Origin: Pilaira anomala
Lineage: Eukaryota > Mucoromycota > Mucoromycetes > Mucorales > Mucoraceae
Assembly: GCA_025716855.1 (NCBI GenBank)
Contig: JAIXMQ010000180.1
Location: forward strand, 1-15,939
Direction of reading: 5' to 3'
DNA: 15,939 nt
Shown: positions 1 to 10,898 of the stretch, in pieces
Position numbering within the stretch: the first letter of the stretch is position 1
Layout: each line of letters opens with the position of its first letter
Program-made: the position numbers and the translations under genes
Notes under the pieces: model-generated
Databases searched by the model: none
Seen by the model: the letters and a program-made list of their open reading frames with translations, nothing else
Told to the model about the DNA's origin: nothing

Positions 1-23
1 ATTCTAGTCTTCACCGTTCACCT

Positions 24-2180
<2,157 letters not shown>

Positions 2181-2186
2181 TTACAT

Positions 2187-2204
2187 TATATATATATATA
2201 TATA
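2187..2204. repeat. (TA)9 microsatellite
   Basis: Pure TA dinucleotide run in the 47-bp gap between the convergent stop codons of the kinesin and ISC1-like genes. Confidence 0.9.
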
Positions 2205-2205
2205 C

Positions 2206-2211
2206 AATAAA
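2206..2211 (+). terminator. Poly(A) signal of the kinesin gene
   Basis: AATAAA lies 25 bases after the kinesin stop codon, just beyond a (TA)9 run. Cleavage at the usual distance would fall inside the last exon of the convergent gene. Confidence 0.6.
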
Positions 2212-2227
2212 AATGTTATTATTAAAT

Positions 2228-3959
2228 TTATTTTTTCACAATTAAACCTTCTGAATTTGAAGAAGAGTAACTAGAACTTAAACTGGTTGTAGCTAAACAA
2301 TTTTTCACTGAATTAGTAATAGTAGCAGTGGTAGTAGTAGAAATAAAGGATTTTTTCGGAATATTTGATTGTTGTTGCAACGTCTCTAAGCTCACTCTAA
2401 AATCAATAATATATTGACTTAATGATCTTTGTTCCATTCTTCCAAATACAAATCCAACTACAAGCGATACAATAGCAACAGCAGAGAAAAGAATCATTAA
2501 AAATCCACAAATAATTGTTGATAGCAATAAGACATTTATATTATCTTGATAAATGACTGGTAATGTAATCTGAACAATATAAAGTCCAAACGCAATAATA
2601 ATTGACAAGATAAATAAAGCCAAATGTCCATTTGCAGTTGTTATAGCCAGTGCATGTTCAAGTTCAAGTATATCAATGGCTGTATCCAAAGTTGAAGGCA
2701 ATAGATTTGAGAAATCAGGTCTAGCTAATTGACTTGGTACAGGTGCAAAATTACCAATAGCTCTATTCGATTGACCAGCAATTGTAAATAATGAGTGTAC
2801 TCCAAAATGATCAGAATAACTCCATTGTGTTCCAGGTATATAATCATCCATGACTACTTTAGATTCTTGACAGATTATTTCGGGTGTACGACGATAAAAT
2901 ATATAATCTAAACGGTCTCCAATGTCTTTAGCATAAGCTTCTTGCTTTAAGAAATGTTTTGTCCATGAGTCTATAGGTGAATCACAAGTAATACCAAACT
3001 TTTGAATACAATCTGTTGCACTCAATTGATTTCTTTCAAATCGACTTATAGTATCTGCCATTGTATCTTGATGGTTTTCTAGCCAAGAATCTGTCATAAA
3101 TCCATGGTTTTTTAAAATTTCATAACAGTTACTACTAGGAATGCTATTAAAATCTCCTGCCTATTGAAAATAAATTTTATTCAGTTTTTTTTTTTTTTTT
3201 TTTTTTTTTTATGTATGCATTATATCCATTTCTTACTAGAATAACATGTCTACCCTGAGCAGCAGAGGCTCTTACACTATTGGCAATCTGCCAACATTCT
3301 GTAATCCTTTGAGCCTCGTATTCATCTTTACCACCATAACCAGCTTGTAACTAAATTAAAAATAATGAACACTCAACTTGTCAACACTGTACATATAATA
3401 TAATACTTGCATGTGTTGTATAAATATCCACCAATCCTATCTCTGGATGATCTATACAAACAGATCCACATCCTTTTCCTACATAATAATCACCTTGGAA
3501 TATTTTCAAAGGTCTTCCTGCCAAAGTGAATTTCAAATAACTAGAAGATAATACAGGGAAACGAGATAATATTGCTAATCCACTACCTAATGTTCCACTA
3601 AAATATAAGGTTTTTTTTTTTTTAATGTGTTGTCGATTCAATTATTATTATTATTTTTTTTTTTACCTGTGAAAATATTTTGTGAAAGGTAACTTTGTTG
3701 CTACTTTTGCTTTTAAATAGTCAAAATCTTCCCACATCCATACTTCTTGTAATGCAACAATATCGTAATCTTCGACACTAATGCGATCGGCAATGGCATG
3801 TAAACGAAACTTGCGTTTCTTGGATACAATATTAAGACCCCTAATAAGTAGTTGTCAACTGTAAAAATATATATGTGTATATAATAACATCAAATACATT
3901 AGTTACCAGCAATTTAAAGATAATACAGATAAAGTCTTTTCTTGGTTAGTATTCATCAT
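2228..3959 (-). CDS. ISC1: Inositol phosphosphingolipid phospholipase C / neutral sphingomyelinase (ISC1 type)
   Basis: Five exons on the minus strand: 3959-3907, 3840-3667, 3597-3411, 3350-3237, 3160-2228; 486 residues, close to yeast Isc1 (477). It belongs to the DNase I-like endonuclease/exonuclease/phosphatase fold, Mg-dependent, releasing ceramide from inositol phosphosphingolipids or sphingomyelin. Visible motifs: LSLNCWGL at the N-terminus, metal-binding Glu in ALQEVW (E50), GTLGSGLAILSRFP (77-90), THLQAGY, AGDFNS (D179, N181), GDRLDYIFYR (D261), and catalytic His in SDHFGV (H294). Two hydrophobic segments near 356-379 and 384-414 match the C-terminal membrane anchors of the family. 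Introns are 66, 69, 60 and 76 nt; the third needs a GC donor to give the conserved THL motif. A second ATG follows immediately (3956). It converges with the kinesin gene, and a TATA box lies about 35 bp upstream of the ATG. Confidence 0.93.
3351..3410 (-). other. Probable GC-AG intron (third intron of the ISC1-like gene)
   Basis: The minus strand reads CAT|GCAAGT at the 5' side and AATTTAG|TTACAA at the 3' side, 60 nt long and phase 0. This yields YTTHLQAGYGG, matching the family THLHAxY signature. A GT donor 4 nt inward (GTATTA) with an acceptor 7 nt further on (TTACAAG) is also in frame but yields THATGYGG and loses the conserved Leu. GT with the first acceptor gives an early stop. Confidence 0.75.
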
Positions 3960-3993
3960 TTAAGATATAAAAGAAGAAAAAGAAAAAAAGGTA

Positions 3994-4001
3994 TTTTTAT
4001 A
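3994..4001 (-). promoter_or_regulatory. TATA box of the ISC1-like gene
   Basis: TATAAAAA on the minus strand, about 35 bp before the ATG, followed by a pyrimidine-rich leader (CTTTTTTTCTTTTTCTTC). The 180-bp gap between this gene and the next stop codon must hold both this promoter and the 3' end of the upstream gene. Confidence 0.5.
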
Positions 4002-4109
4002 CATTTTTCGACATTACAGGGAATTTATTTCAATTTTTTATTGTACGACACAGTAAAAACTCTTAATTATCAGACTAAGGTATATATACTTTATTTGTTG
4101 GTTTAAAAG

Positions 4110-4127
4110 GAGAGAGAGAGAGAGAGA
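4110..4127. repeat. (GA)n microsatellite
   Basis: About nine GA units, i.e. (CT)n in the 3' UTR of the minus-strand gene that ends at 4140. An AATAAA on the minus strand (4090-4095) follows it and probably sets that gene's 3' end. Confidence 0.85.
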
Positions 4128-4139
4128 CTCAAGTTTCTT

Positions 4140-7006
4140 TTATTCCTTGATTGTGGGTACCTTGATATCTACGGTGTGTTCATCCATTTGATCTACCTTG
4201 ACAATAGGTTCTTGGTATTGAACTTTTTCATCTTGAACAGGTTCCTTCACTTTGATAAAAACAGGCTCTTCTGCAGCAGCACCATCTTTATTTGATGAGT
4301 CAAGAACAAGTTCTTCTTTTTCAATTGCAGGAGGAATAAAGATCTTGTCTTCCTTCTTTACTCCTTGGTCGGCAATTTCACAAACAATAGTAGATTCTTT
4401 CTCGCTAGAAGGAGCAATTTCACAAGGAATCTCGGGTTCATCTTTTGTCTGTGTATTAGCTTGACTTGTTTTTTTCTCACTTTCCTTGATAGCTTTGTTG
4501 TCAGTAGGAGCAGCTTTTTTGTCAACTACAGAAGTTGGGACGTCAGCAGTAGAAGCTACCTTTTCGTCAGTAATAACAGGAACATCCTTCTCTGCTTTTT
4601 CTTCTTCTTCAGCAATAACAGGAACATCCTTCTCTGCTTCTGCTTCTTCTTCAGCAACGACAGGCATACTACTATTTTCTTCTTTATCAATAACCTCTTC
4701 TTCTTCTTCAGCAACGACAGGCATACTACTATTTTCTTTTTTATCAATGACCTCTTCTTCTTCATCAACAACAGTAGGAAGAAGCTTTTCGGCAACAACA
4801 TTAGTAGGCTTTTCAACTTGTGTGCTGAATACGACATCCTCATCTAACAAAATAGGTGATTCTTTAGCTTGAATCTTGGATAAAATTTCTTCTTCTACAG
4901 CAGCTTCCTCTTCTGCATGAATGCTAGAGATGATATCTTCTTCAATATTAGTGGGTAACTCTGTTTGGATACTAAATACAGCCTCTTCAGATGGAGTAGG
5001 TACTTCACTCTCTTCTTCAATAACTATATCTTCTTTGACAGATTTATCAGCGTGAGGAATAGGAGCTTGGATTACAAATTGATCTTTTGGTTCTTCCAAC
5101 TCTTCCTTTTTAGTACTTGGTGTAGTAGGCTGAGCAGGAATATCCAACTTCTTTTCTTTATGAACTTCAAATAAATCCTTATCAGTAGGAACAGCCACGA
5201 TATGCTTATCAGTACGAACAGTTTGAATATTTTTATCGGTATTAGCAACAATCAATTGTTCTTCTTCAGGGTTACAGACAGGAACATAAATGGCTTCCTT
5301 TCTTTCTGGATCAGGTGGACTTACTTCTTCATATACTTCAGTGACGGCTGGTTTGATAGATTTTTCTTTCATGATATCATCATCATTTGAAGCATACTTA
5401 CCAACAGTGGCCTTAGGCTTAGCAAAAGTAGTAGTTTTGGCAGTTGCAGTACTAATAGTAGTAGTACTGGTAGTAGTACTAGTAACAGCCAAAGCAGTGG
5501 TAGTAGAAACAGTAGCTTCTTTTCTCTTGCTGATGGTTACAGTTTTATCAACAACAGAGGTGATTGGGATATCCTTTGTTTTTGATTTAATAGAAGAAGA
5601 AGTCTTTATTTGAGTAGAGGTAGTCTTTGCAGCAAACACTTTTTCTTCTTTCACGATAGGTCTTTGAGTTAAATGAAATTTAATAAGGTCCAAAAGTTTA
5701 TCGAATTGAAAGTGAATAAGAGCGGGTGTGATATTTGTATCTACAAATGGCATGACTACAGACCGAATAAATGGTTTCAGGTTGTTATCTACAATTGGTT
5801 TGATGTTTGTATCGACCAATGGCTTTACATTTGCATTAAAGTATGTCTTGACATGATCATGATAAGCACGTTGAGTTCCAATGACTATAGGATTTTCTTC
5901 AAGACGAGGAATCAAGTCAAATTGAATAAAATCAATAATGATCCAATAAATCTTTTGAATAGCAGGAAGTAATTCAGTTGTTTCTGCTTTTTGAATCCAA
6001 TCCATCAAATTGTCTTTAGCTTGGAGTACAGAAGGAGGTAATTTTTCCATATTTTGTTCCATTAAACCTTGTAATTCAGTTACCTTTTCCTTTGTCTTTT
6101 CACATAATACATCAATATCTTTTTGTTGAATAGATTTTAATTTGATAACGTAAGGTTTAGCAAGATTCAAGTAAGGGTTCACATAAGGTACGGCTTTAAC
6201 CAGATAAGGTTCGAGTTGCTTTTTGTAAACGACTTGCATGTGATTACATCCTTGTTGGATACGAGGTTGAGCGTGTTGAGTGTATAATGATGATACCTTT
6301 TTCTGAGCAGGAATACCGTGTTCGAGATATAATTCAGTCAATTTTCCTTGAGCAGGAATACCATATTCAACATATAATTCATTTCCCTTCTTCAATACAG
6401 GTGTAATATAAGGTTCCGCATTCTTATGGTAGAAATCCGATTGGTAAAGTGAATAAAGGTCAGCTTTAATTGGATCAATAGCTGAACACACAGCTGGCTT
6501 CCCAGTAGTATTCTTATCAAATGGTGAACCGCATTCATAAAACGCATAAGCCAAATAAGATGCAATACTAATAGAAATCAATTGACGAAGAACAGACTTT
6601 CCTCTTTTCTTTGACTTTTTGTATATAAATATATAAATGGTTAGAATCAATTTTTGTTGTAAACACACAAATAAACTTTTTACTTACGTGTATTTTCTTT
6701 ACTTTTTTATCATCATTAGATAATTTTACAGAGTTAGGCTCTTTCTTTGGTTTTTCCTGCTGAAAAAAAAAAAAAAAGTATGGTGAGTACATATCAGTTT
6801 TAAAAAAAGGTACAACTTACCTCTCTTTTTTTAGGAGGAGCCGAAGTAGAAGTAGTGTGAACTACTATTACGAAATATTATTGTTAAAATACAAGACAAA
6901 AGAAAGTAATAAATAATTTACCTTTAGTTTTCTTTTCTACTTTGGGGGATTGAGTCTTCTTTTTCCCTTTCTTTGGGCTTGTTGATACGTTTGTTTTATT
7001 CGTCAT
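4140..7006 (-). CDS. Membrane-anchored helical-repeat protein with acidic repetitive tail; function unknown
   Basis: Four minus-strand exons: 7006-6922, 6861-6821 (or from 6864), 6759-6688 (or from 6756), 6614-4140; about 890 residues. I do not recognise it. Residues 1-73 are Lys-rich; about 77-92 (QLISISIASYLAYAFY) is one hydrophobic segment after a basic stretch, as in a type II signal anchor. Residues ~115-385 are amphipathic and repetitive: ELYVEYGIPAQ (145) is repeated as ELYLEHGIPAQ (160), PY motifs recur, and N-x-KPxVD is repeated at 328-348. Residues ~396-473 are Ser/Thr-rich; the remainder to the C-terminus is Glu/Val-rich with a 19-residue tandem repeat (VIDKxENSSMPVVAEEE type). No catalytic motif is seen. 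If the segment is an anchor, the C-terminal bulk would be lumenal or extracellular. A structural, tethering or lipid-surface role is possible but only a guess. Long ORFs on the opposite strand here are shadows of this exon. Confidence 0.85.
4571..4655. repeat. 42-bp coding tandem repeat, two copies
   Basis: AATAACAGGAACATCCTTCT recurs with a 42-bp offset (4572 and 4614). It encodes a 14-residue unit containing EKDVPVI in the acidic tail of the unknown anchored protein. Confidence 0.75.
4650..4763. repeat. 57-bp coding tandem repeat, two copies
   Basis: GCAACGACAGGCATACTACT occurs at 4654 and 4711. The two 57-bp units differ at very few positions, so the duplication is recent. Each encodes 19 residues including ENSSMPVVAEEE. 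Confidence 0.85.
6757..6762 (-). other. NAGNAG tandem splice acceptor (intron 2 of the unknown anchored protein)
   Basis: A long poly-T tract is followed by CAGCAG|GAAAAA on the minus strand. Exon 3 begins at 6759 (with one Gln) or 6756 (without). Both are phase 0. Confidence 0.7.
6861..6866 (-). other. NAGNAG tandem splice acceptor (intron 1 of the unknown anchored protein)
   Basis: The minus strand reads AATAGTAG|TTCACAC. Either AG leaves the frame intact: exon 2 starts at 6864 (adds one Val) or at 6861. The donor is GTAAATT (6921). Confidence 0.7.
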
Positions 7007-7196
7007 TTGAACAAGTTAAGTTGAAAAGAAAAAAAAAAGAAAGGAAACCTAAAAAAAAACACGACTTTTTTTATTTTATTTTTATTTTTTTTTGTAATCC
7101 CGGCTATGATGTAAAGACACATGCAACTAACGCCCTTTTTATTAACTCGCAGCACAAACACACATATTTATTCTTTTTTTTTTTTTTTTTCTTTTT

Positions 7197-8262
7197 TTAT
7201 TTATTTTCAATAAACAACTGTTTTTCATTGATCCCTAATTTCTTTACTTTTTCTATTAAACCATTTACCGAATCTTGTATATTTTCATCATTCATACCAA
7301 TTTCAGATAATTTATCAGTTATTTGAGATATAGTTTGATTTAAATCATCAGAATCCTTTAAAAATAAAAAATCTGAAAGACCATAATAACCTGAACTTGT
7401 ATCGTATGACGGTAAACCAAATGATGTAGTCAAATGTGATACTAAAACTTGAGTTATCTAAAAAATTATGGTTATTAAACTTTAATCATCAATGACGCTA
7501 TTGTATCACTTACAGACTTCAAATCTTGATATTCATTTTTAGCACTTTCTGATACCCATTTGGATTGTATTGTTTCTTGTGTATGACGAAGATTATCCAG
7601 CTTAAACTTTGCTAACAACAATGGTGTAAGTCGAAAAGGATCTGACGTTGGTATATTCGCTCCTATATATTCATTTAGTATTTTTCTTTTTAAATATAAT
7701 CAATTACACATCATTTAAAGCATTAAAATTTTTCAACATACCAACCTTCGTGTAACAACATTAGAACGCATTGATAATTTCCAGCTAAAACAGCTATCAT
7801 ATACTTTATATGTTAAAACACCACTTTCTTTCTCTTTTTTTTTTTTTTTAACTTTACTCTTATTTACCCATATGCATTGGTTGAAGTCCATCAACATCTC
7901 CAACTCCATTATTTACATCTGCTCCTGCATGTATTAATAGTTCTGCTATAGAAGTTGCAACTAAGGGGTCATCTCTTCTACCACATGCTAAATGTAAAGG
8001 TGTTCGTAAATATTTATCTCGTATCGTATCTGGGTTGATTTCTGGTAAAGCTTCTAATATTTCCTTGACTACAAATATCTTATAAATCACTTTGTTCAAA
8101 AAATTTTTTTTATTATTCTTTAAACTAACCTTCTTCAAATGGTTTTCTAGCACAAGCATCCAGTAGTATTGAATCTGAAGCTGTAAGTTGAAGTAAATCA
8201 CGTAATCTATCTACTCGTTTACTCTTTTTTATCTGTAAAGTTTTGGTTATTCGGTTTTGCAT
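7197..8262 (-). CDS. ANKRD54: Ankyrin-repeat protein, ANKRD54-like
   Basis: Five minus-strand exons: 8262-8130, 8068-7868, 7793-7746, 7662-7514, 7457-7197; 263 residues. Three consecutive introns are phase 1 and the last is phase 0. The ankyrin core is clear: RTPLHLACGRRDDPLVATSI (66-85) with LLIHAGADVNN, then DGLQPMHMAVLAGNYQCVLM with LLHEGANIP, then LTPLLLAKFKLDNLR. The last repeat running into a long helix (TPLxLAKxKL, then a C-terminal pair of helices) resembles vertebrate ANKRD54, an adaptor that binds LYN/BTK-type kinases. Fungi lack those kinases, so the role here would be a more general protein-protein contact. The N-terminus is basic (KKSKR) with RLRDLLQL. The ATG chosen is the only one that continues in frame into exon 1; upstream lies a 33-base homopolymer. 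The fold is certain, the ANKRD54 link likely. Confidence 0.82.
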
Positions 8263-8304
8263 ATTTTATTATGAAAACTGTAAAAAGAAAAGAAAAGAGA
8301 AAAC

Positions 8305-8307
<3 letters not shown>

Positions 8308-8340
<33 letters not shown>
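8308..8340. repeat. Poly(A)33 homopolymer
   Basis: Uninterrupted A run about 45 bp upstream of the ankyrin gene ATG (poly-T on its coding strand). Confidence 0.9.
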
Positions 8341-8342
<2 letters not shown>

Positions 8343-8451
8343 TTATTTAAGGAGAAGTGGTTTAAAAGCCAGCATTCAAATGTGTTGTGTTGTTGTTAAT
8401 TTGGGCAAAAAATGTGTCAACAATTCATTGCTTTATTATATGATTGTCAGG

Positions 8452-8460
8452 TATAAAAGG
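8452..8460 (+). promoter_or_regulatory. TATA box of the poly-Asp orphan gene
   Basis: TATAAAAGG, about 160 bp before the ATG at 8622, followed by a pyrimidine-rich stretch (TTTTTTTTATCTTCCCGACA) where transcription could start. Confidence 0.5.
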
Positions 8461-8621
8461 CACTTTATTAATAAAGTTACTTTTTCACACAAGGATTTTT
8501 TTTTTATCTTCCCGACACTCAAGTTCCTCCGAGGAAGTTGATCATAAAAGGATCTATTTAAGAAAAAAACAAAAAGATTCTTTTTTTTTTTATTTATTTT
8601 TTAAAAAAGAATTCATCAAAT

Positions 8622-9122
8622 ATGCCTAAAGACAAAGGTCAACCAATAATACCTATTGATGAAATTGATATAGAACAAACAAATGAAGAGGAAATTCCAG
8701 GTAATGATGATGAAGATGACGACGACGACGACGACGACGACGAGGACGACGACGAGGACGACGAAATAACGGCAGCACAAGAAGAGTTTAATAAAGAACT
8801 TGAACATGCATATCAATGTGATTTTGCAAAAAGAGCTCCACCACCACCATGTCCAAATACTTCTTTACTATCAAATTTATTCTCTAATAATAATACTATT
8901 GAGACTCTTGTCAAACAAAATAACAGTAACAAAAGAGATTATAGTGCTGCTATCGGTATCAGATCTACTTTACCTAATGCTATGGTTTCGGAAGGTCAAC
9001 TATCTGAAAGTCTAAAGAGAAATTTAGCTCGGGAACACTCACACAGTTCTTTAAGAAAATACAAAAATATCAAAAGATCAAGCTCATTCGATTCCTTGAC
9101 CGATAACTTTAGTAGATATTAA
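8622..9122 (+). CDS. Acidic orphan protein with poly-Asp tract
   Basis: Single exon, 166 residues, function unknown. The start is the first ATG after the TATA box and a T-rich leader. Residues 29-48 are almost pure Asp/Glu, encoded by GAT codons that change abruptly to a (GAC)n run (8719-8762), which suggests local triplet expansion. Then come a short helix-like segment (AQEEFNKELEHAYQCDFAKR), a PPPP turn, a polar Asn/Ser-rich middle, and a basic Ser-rich end (SLKRNLAREHSHSSLRKYKN, then RSSSFDSL), which could be a phosphorylation-regulated segment. No membrane segment, signal peptide or known domain is seen. A nuclear or chromatin role would fit such an acidic tract but is a guess. The gene is divergent from the ankyrin gene and convergent with the NPC2-like gene; the stop codons are 36 bp apart. 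Confidence 0.7.
   Translation: MPKDKGQPIIPIDEIDIEQTNEEEIPGNDDEDDDDDDDDDEDDDEDDEITAAQEEFNKELEHAYQCDFAKRAPPPPCPNTSLLSNLFSNNNTIETLVKQNNSNKRDYSAAIGIRSTLPNAMVSEGQLSESLKRNLAREHSHSSLRKYKNIKRSSSFDSLTDNFSRY
8703..8765 (+). repeat. (GAT)n/(GAC)n coding triplet repeat
   Basis: Triplet array encoding Asp/Glu. The first units are GAT/GAA, the rest mostly GAC with two GAG interruptions. Confidence 0.85.
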
Positions 9123-9128
9123 TATATA

Positions 9129-9138
9129 AATAAATAAA
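9129..9138 (+). terminator. Poly(A) signals of the poly-Asp orphan gene
   Basis: Two overlapping AATAAA hexamers start at 9129 and 9133, directly after the stop codon at 9120-9122. Confidence 0.55.
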
Positions 9139-9154
9139 AATGTCCTATATTTAT

Positions 9155-9160
9155 TTTATT
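9155..9160 (-). terminator. Poly(A) signal of the NPC2-like gene
   Basis: AATAAA on the minus strand, overlapping the last bases of the stop codon (9159-9161). Further A-rich signals lie inside the 3' end of the convergent gene. Confidence 0.4.
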
Positions 9161-9802
9161 ATTGAAGCTTGAAATTAAGATGAATGCAAGTAACTGTATT
9201 TCCATCTTGATCCGATATACGAATATTACCCTCAAGTGGTAACTTGGGTAATTCCTTAGGTATCCAGGCTATATAGACGTTCAATTGCATGAGTACTTGA
9301 TTTATATTTTATGTATCTATATATATATATATATATATTATTATTACCTATAGCATCCAAGTCTAAATCACCTGCTTTAAGTGGACATTCTTTATTTCCC
9401 ATTATATCAGATCTAAGTACATCACAAAGGTCAAGTTGCTTCTTAATTTTAATCATAGACATGATACTAAGATCAATATCAACTTTTCCTCCGGTTACAT
9501 CCTGCACTATTATATATAAAGGCTTTATTAGTGAATAATAATAATAAAAATCATATTTTAAGATTGTTATATTTACACAAGTTGCCTTTGACTTGAACAT
9601 GAATATCACTTCCAACTTTCGGTGATTCGGGTGTAATGGATACACCGCCTTGGTATCCTATTAATAAATGGGTTGAAGGATTCCCACACAAGGACCAAAT
9701 GTCTCCATGTTCATCAGGTGCCATAAAGCTCTTTTGTGCTGATAAGGCTTGTATAGAAACAAAGAAAGAAAGTAAGGCTAAGCATAAGATTATAATTTTC
9801 AT
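9159..9802 (-). CDS. NPC2: Secreted ML-domain lipid-transfer protein (NPC2 / PG-PI-TP type)
   Basis: Three minus-strand exons: 9802-9577, 9506-9348, 9268-9159; 164 residues, the usual size for fungal NPC2-like proteins (phosphatidylglycerol/phosphatidylinositol transfer proteins). Residues 1-19 form a signal peptide (KIIILCLALLSFFVSIQA). Family marks follow: WSLCG, SITPESPKVGSDIHVQVKG, DVTGGKVDIDL, KQLDLCDVL, KECPLKAGDL, WIPKELPKLPLEG and DGNTVTCIHL. The mature protein has four Cys, which can form two disulphides. The ML fold is a beta sandwich with a sterol- or phospholipid-binding cavity; these proteins act in the vacuole/endolysosome or outside the cell. Both introns (70 and 79 nt) are phase 1, and splicing at TTGT|GTAAAT joined to TGCAGGAT gives NLLQDVTGG, which aligns without gaps to the yeast homologue. 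A pyrimidine-rich leader precedes the ATG; I see no clear TATA box. Confidence 0.92.
9319..9338. repeat. (AT)10 microsatellite
   Basis: AT run inside the second intron of the NPC2-like gene. Confidence 0.85.
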
Positions 9803-10792
9803 TGTATTAAAATGGAATGTGTGTGAGAATGAGTGAGAGAAAAGAAGAAAGAGTGTGGAAAACTCATGATTGATTTACAGCTTTAATTTAATTGGTCATT
9901 TTTCAATAATTAATCAAGATATAACGCTCCTGCATTATTACTATTCACACATTTTATGAACAATAGCATACTTTTTTCAATGTACATTTGGACATTTAAA
10001 AGCGCTTTAAAGTACATTAGACAACATGTTTGATACGGCAGTTAAGCAAAAATAACACTCTGATGCCATTGTCTTTACTAAAAAAAAAGAAAACTTCTTT
10101 TTTTGTCTTAAACTAAAAAAAGCGGAAAAATGACATAACTTACAAAAAAAAAACCATGTGACTCATATTACTGAAACATATTTCAATTCTATACACTCGG
10201 AAAGCCCTATTTATTTTTATGTTTTTTTTAAAGAGGTTATTGTTTTACTCAATACACAAATGTTACGCTCTGTAAATAAAATTTGTCTTGACTATTAAAT
10301 GTCGCTCATTGTTTGTGTGGGAGGGATCTGCAGTATATTTCAATCACACCAGGCTTATAACTCCTTCCGTTATTATGGTTGCTGTGTGACGGTATTGATT
10401 GATTGAACCGAGTCGCTCTTCTCTCATGAAACTAAATCTCATGTACATACAGTTACATGTTTTCAGAGCTTAAATGAGTAGTTTGCTCTTTATCGTACTT
10501 TACTGATAAATAAACGCTCCTAGCAAGACTATCCATATATAACTCTATTCGAAATAGGTAAAATTCCCTAATCAGAGATGGTACTCGTCCAGTCATTCAG
10601 TCATTGAAATCGGTTACATAAAGTAAGTTAAAAGTTATATCATAAACATTCTATCCACATCAAATAGTATAGTATAATTTTTTTTTAAAAAATATAGTAA
10701 CCAATTAAATATTTTATCATGATATACCATTCATTTTAACTAAATAACTGGCCAAATGCCCGTTGTAAAAATAAGAGAAAACGGTTGTACAT

Positions 10793-10898
10793 AAAAATCA
10801 GAAAAAAAAATGTTTAAATGTATAAAATGATTTGTAAACGTTTGTAAAAATCAGAAAAAAAAATGTATAAATATACATTTTAATTCGTAAACGTTTGT
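10793..10898. repeat. 53-bp tandem repeat, about two degenerate copies
   Basis: AAAAATCAGAAAAAAAAATG starts at 10793 and again at 10846. Each copy ends with GTAAACGTTTGTA (10834 and 10886). A further partial copy may precede it (GTAAAAATAAGAGAAAA at 10765). Confidence 0.75.

Larger units (their letters stand above)
8263..8621. other. Divergent intergenic/promoter region
   Basis: These 359 bp separate two divergently transcribed start codons. They contain a 33-base poly(A) run (8308-8340), a TATA box for the plus-strand gene and a T-rich leader next to the ATG at 8622. No protein-coding signal is seen. Confidence 0.6.

Noticed and set aside
4252..5613. Several plus-strand open frames (e.g. 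4365-4847, 4486-4872, 5290-5613)
   Set aside because: They lie opposite the Glu/Val-rich exon of the minus-strand gene. Their Ser/Phe-rich, low-complexity translations are what antisense of GAA/GTA-rich codons gives.
6973..7326. Plus-strand frame of 117 codons
   Set aside because: It runs antisense through the first exon of the unknown gene and a poly-T promoter; Lys/Phe homopolymers only.
9577..9582. Unspliced reading through Cys in NLCK of the NPC2-like gene
   Set aside because: Unspliced reading runs into an AT-rich stretch and soon stops, whereas splicing at TTGT|GTAAAT restores DVTGGKVDID in alignment with the family.
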